Shown here one piece after another: positions 1 through 8,543 of a stretch of 64,000 nucleotides of DNA. The DNA is from CAWCJL01 sp963795775. Its GTDB lineage: Bacteria > Acidobacteriota > Terriglobia > Terriglobales > Acidobacteriaceae. Below the pieces are notes generated by a model that saw only the letters and a program-made list of their open reading frames with translations, was not told the DNA's origin and did no database searches. The translations under genes and the position numbers were made by a program. Numbering within the stretch: the first letter of the stretch is position 1; the number at the start of each line of letters is the position of its first letter. Location: assembly GCA_963795775.1 (NCBI GenBank), contig CAWCJL010000005.1:928745-992744 (forward strand). The letters run 5' to 3'.

Positions 1-15
1 TACATGCGTCTCCTT
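1..15 (-). other. possible start of a leftward gene running off the window
   Basis: On the minus strand an ATG at position 5 is preceded by AAGGAG (15 to 10), with only four bases between. The reading frame leaves the window after one codon, so nothing can be said about the product. It would lie downstream of, and in the same direction as, the kinase gene that ends at 197. Only the start signal is seen. Confidence 0.3.
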
Positions 16-196
16 GCTGGTTCAACCACACGACCGGCAACCGGGAGAAGCGACCGCCAGGCAGCCAGCCGTAGCGAATAGTACAGCGATCCAGAACGGC
101 GCGCTGGAAATTCGAAAGCTGGCCAGAGGGGGCCGGAGGTGGCGCGAGGAGGGGCGGGCTGGAAGGGAAAGCGCAGGGCTGCGCCTCCCCTTGGAA

Positions 197-910
197 TCAG
201 GTGAGTTGGGTCTGCAGCGGCACGCCGCCTGAGGAGAATTCCTCGAAATGCCCTCCCTGCGGCTCTTCCCATAGCTTGAAGCCGCCCAGGAAAGCATTGT
301 CGTTCGCGCCGAGCTCGACACCTTTGGGCAGTACTTTGAGGATCTTGGCGTTGCCGCCGCCCACCACCACGTAATCCACCATGAGCCCGGCGCTGAGGGT
401 GGAGATGACCTTGAAACAACGCGCGCGCCAACGCTTCTTACCCAGCCGTTGCAGGCCGCGAAGCCCCACATAATCCTCGTACGTCCGTCCCTTGCGGTAG
501 GGCAGGTGAGCGAGCTCCAGCGGCTGCACAATTCCTTCAATCACCAGGGCACTCCCGAGGCCGGTGCCGAGACCGAGGAACAGCATGCGTCCGCCGCGAT
601 AGCTGCCAAGCGCCTGCATTGCCGCATCGTTGATCATGCGGACGGGCTTGCCCAGCGCCGTCTGAAAAGGGAAGCCCACCCAGCCGGGGCCGAGGTTGTG
701 CGGCTCGGCGATCGGTTTGTTGTGCACGACCGGCGCGGGATAGCCGATAGAGATACGCTCGTAGTTCCAGCCGCTGGTGGCTTTGAGCACCGCGGCCACC
801 ATGGTCTCCGGGTTCATCGTCGGGCCGGAGGGAATCTTGACCGGGGCCCGCTGACCCGTGGCCAGCAGCTTGATATGTGTACCGCCCACGTCAATAACGA
901 GAACATTCAT
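197..910 (-). CDS. ppgK: ROK-family kinase, polyphosphate glucokinase-like
   Basis: A 237-residue cytoplasmic sugar kinase of the ASKHA/ROK fold. The N-terminus carries the phosphate-binding IDVGGTHIK motif. About residue 100 there is a catalytic-type NDA (MINDAAMQALG), followed by the second glycine-rich phosphate loop LGLGTGLGSALV. Length and motif order match polyphosphate-dependent glucokinases, which phosphorylate glucose using polyphosphate or ATP. The frame stays open upstream to 1012, but homology begins at MNVLVIDVGG, so the ATG at 910 is taken as the start. It stands alone, divergent from the VOC gene. Other ROK glucokinases are possible; the polyphosphate preference is family inference. 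Confidence 0.75.
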   Translation of the reverse strand: MNVLVIDVGGTHIKLLATGQRAPVKIPSGPTMNPETMVAAVLKATSGWNYERISIGYPAPVVHNKPIAEPHNLGPGWVGFPFQTALGKPVRMINDAAMQALGSYRGGRMLFLGLGTGLGSALVIEGIVQPLELAHLPYRKGRTYEDYVGLRGLQRLGKKRWRARCFKVISTLSAGLMVDYVVVGGGNAKILKVLPKGVELGANDNAFLGGFKLWEEPQGGHFEEFSSGGVPLQTQLT

Positions 911-1135
911 GGCTTCGGAACGCGCACCTTTGCGGGAATGAGAGACGGCCACACCTGCTGAAATAACAGGTTGAGGGCTGTTTGGGCAAGGCAGGCGAGT
1001 GATCGCTGGCATTTGGGCGCGAGTGCCTCAAAATAGCGCCGTGCCGCCGCGTTAAATTTTGGTGCTCTCGGGATGGGATCGGAGGGTAGGATGGAGGCGC
1101 AGCGCGGGTCGAGCCCAGCGCGACGGAGGCATCAC

Positions 1136-1489
1136 ATGGGAAATCCGTTTGTTCACCTTGAACTCAATACACCGGACCTGGCCAAGGCGAAGGCGTTTTA
1201 CGGCGACCTCTTTGGCTGGCAGTTTCGGGACATGGACATGGGTCCCGGCGGCATCTACAGCACCTTCAAACCAGACAACGGACCGGGCGGCGGGATGATG
1301 TCCATGCCGGGCGGGAATCATGGCTGGTTGTCGTATGTCGGGGTGGAGGACATACAGGCATCCACGGAAAAGGCGCGCTCGCTGGGGGCGACGATCCTGA
1401 TGGGCCCGCATCCGATTCCCGATGTGGGATCCTTCACGATCATGACCGATCCCACCGGCTGCACGATTGCGATTTTTCAGCCGAAGTGA
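1136..1489 (+). CDS. VOC-family (glyoxalase/bleomycin-resistance fold) protein
   Basis: A 117-residue single-domain vicinal-oxygen-chelate protein. It opens with the typical FVHLELNTPDLAKAKAFYGDLFGW beta-alpha-beta start, broken here as FVHLELNTPDLAKA plus FYGDLFGW. It ends with the closing pattern DPTGCTIAIFQPK. A glycine- and methionine-rich loop (PGGGMMSMPGG) lies in the middle. The ATG at 1136 is preceded by GGAGGC. Members of this group include glyoxalase-like and antibiotic-binding proteins, and the substrate here cannot be told. Two paired modules are usual for activity, so this single module probably dimerises. Confidence 0.8.
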   Translation: MGNPFVHLELNTPDLAKAKAFYGDLFGWQFRDMDMGPGGIYSTFKPDNGPGGGMMSMPGGNHGWLSYVGVEDIQASTEKARSLGATILMGPHPIPDVGSFTIMTDPTGCTIAIFQPK

Positions 1490-1856
1490 TGGGTTGGAGC
1501 TCACACGGAAGTTGTGGTCCACCCTGCGCGCTGGAGTTCGCTGCTTGGCCGCGAATGTGCAGTGCGCAGGATGGGGCAACCGGCTTTATTTGTTCAGGGG
1601 CACGCTGCAGGGAGCAGGAACAGATCCCTCGGCTACGCTCGGAATGGCACCACACCAATGACCTCGTGGTTTGCATGGAGCACGGCTGCAACGGCGAATC
1701 GCGTTCGAAAAAGTCACCGCCGCAGTCCGATGACTCCCGCCACCATAGGCCGGGAAGTCTCGTGTTCTTTCAATCGCCAAGCCCGGCATGTTATTCTTTT
1801 GCCAGACACTTAGGAAGTGGACTGGACTGTTAGAGAGTAGAGAGGTAAGCGCTGCC
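1490..1856 (+). other. intergenic region upstream of rpsO with a dispersed repeat copy
   Basis: No convincing gene is visible in these 367 bases. A copy of a short dispersed element lies at about 1621-1651 on the minus strand (see the repeat entry). The rest holds the rpsO leader; AGAGGT at 1841-1846 serves as its ribosome-binding site. Confidence 0.6.
1621..1651 (-). repeat. dispersed intergenic element, copy 1
   Basis: On the minus strand this reads CATTCCGAGCGTAGCCGAGG followed by GATCTG. Close relatives occur at 27005-27035 (plus) and, more diverged, at 12205-12232 (minus). All three are intergenic. Similar elements are commonly seen between genes in Acidobacteria, where they generate spurious protein predictions (general recollection, not searched). 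Confidence 0.65.
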
Positions 1857-2123
1857 GTGTTGGCAACAGCAAAGAAATCGGACATCATTACGCGCTTCCG
1901 TACCCATGAATCGGATACGGGGAGCCCCGAGGTGCAGATCGCCATTCTGAGCGAACGCATCGGCGAGTTGACGGAGCACTTCAAGACGCACAAGAAGGAC
2001 CATGCCTCCCGGCGTGGGCTTCTGATGCTGGTAAGCAAGCGCCGCCGGTTATTGGACTACCTGAAGACGAACGACTCTGAGCGGTACCGGGACGTCATCG
2101 GGAAACTGGGCATCCGCAAGTAA
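1857..2123 (+). CDS. rpsO: 30S ribosomal protein S15
   Basis: An 88-residue ribosomal protein that binds 16S rRNA in the platform of the small subunit. It has the full family signature: a HESDTGSPEVQIAILSERI helix followed by the basic SRRGLLMLVSKRRRLLDYL segment. Length matches the usual 88-89 residues. The start is a GTG at 1857, preceded by AGAGGT at 1841-1846; the frame extends upstream to an ATG at 1788 but without homology. pnp follows 336 bases later, the conserved rpsO-pnp order in which the two are usually cotranscribed and processed. Confidence 0.97.
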   Translation: MLATAKKSDIITRFRTHESDTGSPEVQIAILSERIGELTEHFKTHKKDHASRRGLLMLVSKRRRLLDYLKTNDSERYRDVIGKLGIRK

Positions 2124-2459
2124 GCGGCGCACCCTTGCCCCCTTCTTCCACGCAGAGAGTTTCGACCGGCTTCGCCGCGAACCTGACGAAGCGCAGCACC
2201 GTGTCTGCGGCGAGCCCCAGCGCTCGTCCATGCAGAGGCGGTGCGCGTGCTTTGGGGCACAGCGCGGCGAGCGAGCCGTTCCGGTGCCGGATGGCTGCCG
2301 CAATGGGATGCGCTTCGACCCGCGTCGAAGCGGCAGACCCCATCCTGCAGTGGCACACCACGGTGTGTGTCCCGGCGCTCCGTCGTTCTCTTTGCCTTTT
2401 CGCGCAGAGCGAGTTCGCTCGCAGACGCAATGCAGACGCATGCAGAACATGAGGAATCT
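2124..2459 (+). other. rpsO-pnp spacer with two strong hairpins
   Basis: No supported gene. Two RNA-type hairpins stand out. CGCTTCGAC and GTCGAAGCG pair perfectly around a CCGC loop (2311-2332), and GCGAG and CTCGC pair around a TTCG tetraloop (2409-2422). In enterobacteria the pnp leader is an RNase III target used for PNPase autoregulation; these stems are plausible equivalents, by inference only. A GAGGAA ribosome-binding site lies just before pnp. Confidence 0.5.
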
Positions 2460-4922
2460 ATGAAACAAGACGTAACCGTCACGCTTGCTGGTGGCAAGCA
2501 ACTGACTTTTGAAACCGGCCGCATGGCCAAACAGGCTTCAGGCGCCGCACTGGTGACCCAAGGCGATAACGTAGTGCTCGCGACCGCGGTCGCCTCACCC
2601 GAGCCCAAGGAAGGAATCGACTTCTTCCCCCTGACCGTGGACTACCGCGAGTACGCCTATGCCGGCGGCCGCATCCCCGGCGGATTCATCAAGCGCGAAG
2701 GCCGTCCGAGCGAGCGCGAAGTCCTGACCAGTCGCCAGATCGACCGCCCCGTTCGGCCGCTCTTTCCGGAAAACTTCCGCAATGAGACGCAGGTGATCGC
2801 GCTGGTCTTCTCTGCCGACAAGGAGAATGATCCGGACGTGGTAGGCATCAACGCGGCTTCCGCGGCGCTGGCGCTCTCCGATATTCCCTTCAACGGCCCG
2901 GTGGGCGCGGTGCGCGTGGGCCAGGTGAACGGGGAATTCGTTATCAATCCCTCCTATACAGAGCGGCGCGATAGCTCGATCAACATCACTGTGGTGGGCA
3001 CCAAAGAAGGCATCGTGATGGTGGAGAGCGGCTCGCAGGAGGTCTCCGAAGATCTGGTGGCCGATGCGATCGAGTTCGGGCACGGCGAGATCAAGAAGAT
3101 TGTCGCGGCCATTGACGAACTGGTGGCAAAAGCCGGCAAGCCGAAGCGCCAGGTGACCGCGCCGGAGTTCGATCAGGCCTACTACGACCAGTTGCAATCG
3201 AAGGTCGGCGATCGCCTCAAGGACGCGCTCGACACGCAGAAGCATGGCAAGTCCGAGAGTTCCGCGCTGGTGAAGGAGATCAAGACCGAGTTGCAGAAAG
3301 ACCTGCCGGCCGACGATCCCGAAGCCAAGAAGAAGCTGGCGAAGTACTACGAACTCGTGCGCGAGAATATCTTCCGCGAGCAGGTGACCAAGGAGCGGAT
3401 CCGTCCGGACCGGCGCGGCTTTGACGAGATCCGGCAGATCACGATTGAAGTCGGCGTGTTGCCCCGCACGCACGGGTCGGCGCTGTTTACGCGCGGCGAA
3501 ACGCAAGCGCTGGTAACCGCAACGCTGGGCACCACAGATGACCAGCAACGGCTGGAAACGTTCGAGGGTGAGCAGAAGAAACGCTTCATGCTGCACTACA
3601 ACTTCCCGCCGTTCTCGGTGGGCGAAGTGGGCCGCATGACCGGCGTAGGCCGGCGCGAGATCGGACACGGTGCGCTTGCAGAGCGGGCGATTTCCGCCGT
3701 CCTGCCCAGCGTGGACGAGTCCCCGTACACCTTCCGCATCGTCTCCGACATTCTGGAATCGAACGGCTCGTCGTCGATGGCCTCCGTATGCGGCGCCAGC
3801 CTGGCGCTGATGGATGCCGGTGTATCGCTCAAAGGCTCCGTGGCCGGCGTGGCGATGGGATTGGTGAAGGAAGGCGAGAACTACGCGATTCTCACCGACA
3901 TCGCAGGCGCGGAAGATCACTACGGCGACATGGACTTCAAGGTGGCCGGCACGCGCAAGGGCATTACCGCGCTGCAGATGGACATCAAGATCAGCGGCAT
4001 CACCGGGCAGATCATGCGCGAGGCGCTCGAGCAGGCGCGGCGCGGACGGCTCTTCCTGCTGGACAAGATGGACGCCGTGCTTGAGGGCGCGCGCCAGGAG
4101 CGGTCGAAGTTTGCACCGCAAATCCACTCCATCCAGATCCCGACGGACAAGATCCGCGACCTGATCGGACCGGGCGGTAAGACCATCCGCGGCATCATCG
4201 AAGCCACTGGCGTAAAGATCGACGTGGACGATACGGGGCGCGTGAATGTGGCCTCCAACGACCAGGAAGGTCTGAGCAAGGCGATGGCCATGATCAACGA
4301 CCTGACCGCCGTGCCCGAGGTAGGCAAGACGTACCTGGGCAAGGTGGTGCGGCTGGCGGAGTTCGGCGCCTTCGTCGAAATCTTCCCCGGAACCGACGGT
4401 CTGTTGCACATCAGCGAAATCGCAGAGCATCGCGTGAAGGACGTCAAGGACGAACTGCACGAAGGCGACCAGGTGATGGTGAAGGTGCTCGGCATCGAGG
4501 GCAACCGCATCAAGCTGTCGCGCAAGGCGCTGCTCAAGGAACAGCGGCAGAAGCTTGGCCTGCCCGAGCCGGGCCAGGTGGGCGACGTCGCAGCCTCCGC
4601 AGGCGGCGATGGCCAGGACCGGCCGCAACGGAGCGAACGCACGGAGCGTGCGCCGCGTCCGGAGCGGACGGAACGACCGGCCGCGGCAGAGCGGCAGCCT
4701 TCCTCGAATGCCAGCACCATCATGATCGAGGGTGGTGAGGAGTTCGACGACGAAGGCGACCTCGAAGAAGGCGGCGAGGACGAGCCGAACTTCAACCGCG
4801 CGGATGATGCAGCACCAGCCGGGCAGACTGCAGGCGCGGGTGCGCCGGGCGGCGATCCACGGCGGCGGCGGCGGCGCGGACGTGGGCGTGGACCGGGCGC
4901 CGGCAGCGGGCCGCGGCGGTAG
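2460..4922 (+). CDS. pnp: polyribonucleotide nucleotidyltransferase (PNPase)
   Basis: An 820-residue 3'-5' phosphorolytic exoribonuclease, trimeric core of the RNA degradosome. It has two RNase PH domains joined by an alpha-helical linker, the second containing GRREIGHGALAERA. A KH domain follows (about 557-615, with the IGPGGKTIRGI loop), then an S1 domain (about 620-692). A C-terminal extension of about 125 residues is acidic (EEGGEDE stretch) and ends in an arginine/glycine tail (RRRRRRGRGRG). Typical PNPases have about 700 residues, so the tail is extra and may bind RNA or degradosome partners. The start is the ATG at 2460 with GAGGAA before it; the upstream open frame is not homologous. 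Confidence 0.97.
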   Translation: MKQDVTVTLAGGKQLTFETGRMAKQASGAALVTQGDNVVLATAVASPEPKEGIDFFPLTVDYREYAYAGGRIPGGFIKREGRPSEREVLTSRQIDRPVRPLFPENFRNETQVIALVFSADKENDPDVVGINAASAALALSDIPFNGPVGAVRVGQVNGEFVINPSYTERRDSSINITVVGTKEGIVMVESGSQEVSEDLVADAIEFGHGEIKKIVAAIDELVAKAGKPKRQVTAPEFDQAYYDQLQSKVGDRLKDALDTQKHGKSESSALVKEIKTELQKDLPADDPEAKKKLAKYYELVRENIFREQVTKERIRPDRRGFDEIRQITIEVGVLPRTHGSALFTRGETQALVTATLGTTDDQQRLETFEGEQKKRFMLHYNFPPFSVGEVGRMTGVGRREIGHGALAERAISAVLPSVDESPYTFRIVSDILESNGSSSMASVCGASLALMDAGVSLKGSVAGVAMGLVKEGENYAILTDIAGAEDHYGDMDFKVAGTRKGITALQMDIKISGITGQIMREALEQARRGRLFLLDKMDAVLEGARQERSKFAPQIHSIQIPTDKIRDLIGPGGKTIRGIIEATGVKIDVDDTGRVNVASNDQEGLSKAMAMINDLTAVPEVGKTYLGKVVRLAEFGAFVEIFPGTDGLLHISEIAEHRVKDVKDELHEGDQVMVKVLGIEGNRIKLSRKALLKEQRQKLGLPEPGQVGDVAASAGGDGQDRPQRSERTERAPRPERTERPAAAERQPSSNASTIMIEGGEEFDDEGDLEEGGEDEPNFNRADDAAPAGQTAGAGAPGGDPRRRRRRGRGRGPGAGSGPRR

Positions 4923-4946
4923 TTGCGAGCACAACGAAAACGGGAA

Positions 4947-4974
4947 GGGCTGCGCTGATGGCGCGGCCCTTTTT
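4947..4974 (+). terminator. rho-independent terminator of pnp
   Basis: GGGCTGCGC and GCGCGGCCC form a nine-pair stem (one G-T wobble) around TGATG, followed directly by five T. It lies 24 bases after the pnp stop codon. Confidence 0.85.
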
Positions 4975-5011
4975 GTGTCTGGGACCCACGGTGAATGAGG
5001 AGAGAACATCT

Positions 5012-5894
5012 GTGCGCAGGCGGGCTCTGCCAGTATTCGCACTATTAGCCCTGCTTTGGGGGTCGGAGTGGATGTTGGCTCCGGCGCTGCAGGGGGTGCC
5101 CCGGGTGGAAATCCCGGCCTTCGAGGCTGTCGGCGCCGCAGTAGTGCTGCTGCCGTTTCTGTGGCGGGCGCTTGGCCGGCCGGGAGTACGCGGGTGGGTG
5201 GGGGCGAGTGCGGTCGCGGGGGTGCTGCTGGTTGGGGTGCCGGGAGCGCTGAGTGCGTTGCCCGTCGCGGGAAGTGGAAGTGGGTCCGCAGTCATGCTGG
5301 CGCTGGTGCCATTACTGGCGGCCCTGCTCACCGGGGAGGCGGCTACGGTGTTGCTGCCATGCCTGCTCGGGCTGGGCAGTGTGGCGTTTGTGCTGGGCCA
5401 GGTACCCGCTCTCGCGGGTGGGGCGTGGCGGGGCACCGGGCTGCTGCTGCTCCAGGCATTGTCCATGGCCGGAGGACTGGCCGTAGCCGCGCGTTACCTC
5501 CGGCACGCGCCGGTGGCGGCGAGCGTCTGCCTGCAAATGGCCGGGGCGGGATTGCTGCTGACTGCGCTCAGCCGGTTGCGCACCGGGGAGCGCGGCGGTA
5601 CACGCCGATGCCGGGGCAGTGCGTGCGCTGGTGTTACTGTGCCTGCTCGGTGCGGCCACTGTGTGCCTGCTGCTGTGGCTGGTACAGCGGCTGGGCGCCG
5701 TGGCGGCGGGTGCGGTGCAGTGGCCGGCGGTGCTGGTGGCGGTGGGCGAGAGTGCGATGCTGCTGCGGCAGCGGCCGGGTGGAACGATTGCGGCCGGCGC
5801 GGCGGGCGTGGTGCTGGCGCTGGTTCTGCTGCTGCGTACGGAGCCGGAAAGGGCATTGACGCTCCGGGTTACCGAGGGCATTTCGGAAGGCTGA
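5012..5894 (+). pseudogene. EamA/DMT-superfamily membrane protein, frameshifted
   Basis: A highly hydrophobic protein with many leucine/alanine/glycine-rich membrane helices, of the drug/metabolite-exporter (EamA) type. It starts at GTG 5012 (VRRRALPVFALLALLWG) after AGGAGA. The frame is lost near 5585-5600: the first part ends at LLLTALSRLRTGE, and the continuation SAAVHADAGAVRALVLLCLLG is found one frame over, running to 5894. A single extra base in the GGGG/GCGCGG stretch would explain it. The two halves add up to about 293 residues, a normal DMT length. It is either a true pseudogene or a sequence error; the many similar breaks in this window favour error. Substrate unknown. Confidence 0.65.
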
Positions 5895-5936
5895 AAGCGT
5901 GCGAAAGCCGCGCAGGGCTGGGGTACACTGCACTCG

Positions 5937-6347
5937 ATGAGCGCGTCGATGTACATCGTGGTCGAGGGCGAAGATCCCGGATTCGACATTTTCGTGAACG
6001 GACGCGCGCTGGCGCGCCACGAAGATGCGCTCGAAAAGCTGGCCCAGAAGCTTGGCGTGAAGCCGATGCTGGAGTTTTTTTCCGCGGATGAGAACTCGAT
6101 GGCGCTGCTGCTGGAAGAGGGCGCCGGGGATCCGGAGTGGGCCAAGACGCTGCCGCCGCCGCAGTGGTTTTCTCCGGAAGACGGGCTCATTACGGTATGC
6201 ACGCTGCTGGACTTTCTACGCGAGCACCCGATGGCGCTGGGCAGCGAAACCGTCTCCGTGGTGAAGGAAACCGAGGAGTTCGAAAGAGTCCTGCGCAAGA
6301 CCGCGCAGCGGCACCTGCGCTGGCAGCTTGCGGTGAGCTGGAAGTAA
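5937..6347 (+). CDS. conserved-looking hypothetical protein
   Basis: A 136-residue soluble protein with no signal peptide or membrane segment. It starts MSASMYIVVEGEDPGFDIFVNG, then an alpha-helix with ALEKLAQKLGVKPMLEFFSADE; the middle has a PPPQWFSPEDG turn. I do not recognise the family. The ordinary amino-acid mix, with helices and acidic residues, looks like a real protein. There is no Shine-Dalgarno, but a TACACT box lies seven bases before the ATG (5924-5929), so the message may be leaderless. It stands alone between the EamA gene and the leftward cysteine-containing gene. Confidence 0.65.
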   Translation: MSASMYIVVEGEDPGFDIFVNGRALARHEDALEKLAQKLGVKPMLEFFSADENSMALLLEEGAGDPEWAKTLPPPQWFSPEDGLITVCTLLDFLREHPMALGSETVSVVKETEEFERVLRKTAQRHLRWQLAVSWK

Positions 6348-6483
6348 ACCGGCCTACGTTGTTTTCTTCCAGCGTCCCGACAGAATCCTTTCCGAAATCT
6401 ACCCGCGACTGAGCATGCGAGCGCCTTCCCGGGCCAAGTCGAGGGCGTCTTCGGGCTCTTCGGCGTGGCAATCGCAGTCGCAA

Positions 6484-6918
6484 TCATCGTCGCAATCTTC
6501 GATGACAATCGTCGCAGGAGCTCTCGTCGTCTCCGTCGAGGGTATCGGAGGCGATGGCGGGGCCGAGAGGGGTGCCGTCTTCGGCGAAGGTGATCTTCTG
6601 GACGGAGCTGAGTCCGCTTCCTGGGCGGGTGTGGCGGACGTTGGCGGCGGCGACCTGGAGTCCATAGAGGAGCAGGCCAGCGCGGCGGGGATCGAGCGAG
6701 CCGGAAGCGATGCCGGTGATGACTTCCGAGAGAGCGAGCTGGACGCTGTCGGCGTCTTCGAGGTGAGCGGGGGTGAGGAGGGGGCGCGGGGCGGTGGTGC
6801 CGGCTGCGGGCGTCTTGTGCAGGCGGAGGTGGTAGTAGCAGTAGTGTTCTCCGCGCAGGGTGGGGGACTCGCACTTGTGGCCTGCGGTGAAGATGTGACG
6901 GCACTCGATGAACGGCAT
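6484..6918 (-). CDS. hypothetical protein with N-terminal Cys/His metal-site pattern
   Basis: A 144-residue protein beginning MPFIECRHIFTAGHKCESPTL and then CYYHLRLHK. The Cys-His-x-Cys-Cys-His pattern at residues 6-32 looks like a small zinc-binding motif. The middle (ALSEVITGIASGSLDPRRAGLLLYGLQ) is helical. The ATG at 6918 follows AGGAG. The frame ends GDDESSCDDCHRRLRR, but the next frame runs on with a protein-like tail: VIEDCDDDCDCDCH, then EEPEDALDLAREGARML, to a stop at about 6399. One extra base near 6510-6545 would join them, so the true protein may be about 30 residues longer. Family not recognised. Its 5' side abuts the C-tract/hairpin repeat. Confidence 0.65.
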   Translation of the reverse strand: MPFIECRHIFTAGHKCESPTLRGEHYCYYHLRLHKTPAAGTTAPRPLLTPAHLEDADSVQLALSEVITGIASGSLDPRRAGLLLYGLQVAAANVRHTRPGSGLSSVQKITFAEDGTPLGPAIASDTLDGDDESSCDDCHRRLRR

Positions 6919-6929
6919 GAACGGCTCCT

Positions 6930-7062
6930 ACCCCCACCCCCCCCCGGACTTTTGGGCTAAAGTCCTCTCGGGAAAGGACTTAGGCCGGGGGTGTCCGGCT
7001 AAAGTCCTCTTGGCGAAAGGAGTTACACGCAAAGTCCTCTCAGCAAAAGACTTAGCCGCCCT
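6930..7062 (+). repeat. C-tract plus three-hairpin repeat, copy 1
   Basis: A run of C (about 6931-6945) leads into ACTTTTGGGCTAAAGTCCTC. Three hairpin units follow, each built on AAGTCCT...AGGACTT: 6958-6982 (clean), about 6999-7024 and 7031-7054 (degenerate). Copy 2 at 54310-54435 has the same C-tract, the same entry sequence, three units and the same GCCGGGG-type linker. Both copies sit immediately upstream of a leftward gene. Confidence 0.85.
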
Positions 7063-7240
7063 TTGGGGGCGGCTGGGGTGGTGGGCTTGATTTTGACTGC
7101 TTATTTCTAGGCTAGCAGGTTGAGGGGAATTAATCGGCACTTTTGTTTTGGAGGGCGTTGGGTCGGCTGCCGCTTGTGGAGTTAACTGCCGAGATGGGTT
7201 TGTCGGTACTTAGGTTCATGCAGCAGCATTGGGGGGCCGA

Positions 7241-8248
7241 TCACATTACTTTTGTTGGTCGATGCGTTTCCCGCCAGTCGCTGGGCGGCATGCCTTCCCA
7301 GTTTCGGAACGCACGTCCGAAGGAGTTCGGATCTTCAAATCCCAGAAGGTAAGCCGCTTCGTTCAGTTCCAGTGCTGAGTTGCTGAGGTAGTACCGCGCC
7401 ATCTGATGACGCGCTTCATCCAAGACGCGTTGAAAGCTGGATCCAGAGTCCTGAAGCCTCCGTTGTAAAGTACGAGGGCCCATGTTTAGAGCTTTCGATA
7501 TTGCGTCGATCGAGGGACGGTGGCCTGTCAGTTTGTCTTGGATCGTGCGGCGCACAAGCTCCAAAAAACTGTCCTCTTCTTTGTAATGACGCAACTGCTC
7601 CTCAAATTGCGGTGCAAGCAAGTCGAGCAGCTCGGCATTCCGAGTGACGAATGGCTTCGTTGCGTCTGAGGCACGAAAAACAACCACATTGCGTGGTGCG
7701 CCAACGACGACCTCGCAGCCGAGGCTACGCTCGACGTGGCGGACATTGGGACGCTGCTGGACGTACTCGACTCTAAGAGGGTTCAGCGTGGTTTCGCTTC
7801 CGTGTCGTGCTAACGAACGCATCCACGAGAAGCAGTAGTCCGTGAGCGTCCATGGCTCCTCATCCACCGCAAGTAGCCAACGGAAGCCCACCGTGAATTC
7901 TTCAGCGTCCAGTTTCACAAGGATTTCCTCGGGTGCCGTCAACTTCTTGTACCGGGCCAGATGTTGTGACGCCGCAACCAAGTTCTCAGTGGAAAGGGCG
8001 GCAATCGCCATCGGATGAAAGCGCTCGGTCTTAGTCTCAATCCCGAGTTTCACACCGACGAGCGGGTCAGAACTCACCTCATCGATGGCACGCCACAGTG
8101 CAAACAGCTCCCCCGTGGAGACAAGCACGCGGGTTTGCTCAAAGAGGTCACGCGGTAGGCCTGCCTTACGCAGCACGGTGGGAACAGAAACCCCCAGCTC
8201 TTGTAGCTTTACTGCGAGGCGTCCTGGAACGCGGAAGTGTTTCAGCAT
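7241..8248 (-). CDS. AraC-family transcriptional regulator
   Basis: A 335-residue regulator. The N-terminal two thirds match the arabinose-binding-like domain found in OruR/ArgR-like AraC proteins (LAVKLQELGVSVPTVLRKAGL start, FHPMAIAALSTENLVAA middle). The C-terminal third has two helix-turn-helix motifs: SIDAISKALNMGPRTLQRRL, then NEAAYLLGFEDPNSFGRAFRNW with the usual GMPPSDWR close. The start is the ATG at 8248 with AAGGAGATG just before it. It faces away from the NTF2-like gene and the aldo/keto reductase, which it may regulate from the 8249-8543 interval. The inducer is unknown. Confidence 0.9.
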   Translation of the reverse strand: MLKHFRVPGRLAVKLQELGVSVPTVLRKAGLPRDLFEQTRVLVSTGELFALWRAIDEVSSDPLVGVKLGIETKTERFHPMAIAALSTENLVAASQHLARYKKLTAPEEILVKLDAEEFTVGFRWLLAVDEEPWTLTDYCFSWMRSLARHGSETTLNPLRVEYVQQRPNVRHVERSLGCEVVVGAPRNVVVFRASDATKPFVTRNAELLDLLAPQFEEQLRHYKEEDSFLELVRRTIQDKLTGHRPSIDAISKALNMGPRTLQRRLQDSGSSFQRVLDEARHQMARYYLSNSALELNEAAYLLGFEDPNSFGRAFRNWEGMPPSDWRETHRPTKVM

Positions 8249-8543
8249 CGCATCATCTCCTTGTTTTTGAAAGATACGTAGTCCAGCAGGACTGCGCCAT
8301 GCGAAAGACGTCAAAGAAGCTGCGAAAAGCGTCAAATCCGGCGACTCAGGATTGTCGTGATTCGCAGCCATATTGTCGCGTCCGGCAGGGCCAGCCTGTC
8401 GCGTCGGCGCTAGCGTTAAAGAGTTAACTGAGATAGATGAAGCAGCAGTCCAGCCAATGCACTACAAATTCACGTAGCGACAACCACTAGTCAAGCTGCG
8501 TCAAGTTCCTCCACAGTTCAACCACACGTATCGAGGGAGAGCC

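Noticed and set aside
2595..5042. A minus-strand open frame of 815 codons opposite pnp.
   Set aside because: It mirrors the codon structure of pnp, which is certain. High GC makes long antisense frames common here, and the translation is a low-quality Arg/His/Leu mix.
5312..6937. A 541-codon minus-strand frame over the EamA gene and the next two genes.
   Set aside because: Arg/Pro/Ser-rich shadow composition; it crosses three better-supported genes.
6930..7062. CRISPR array at the C-tract/hairpin repeat.
   Set aside because: Units are imperfect palindromes with short loops and no spacers of constant length; no cas genes are present.
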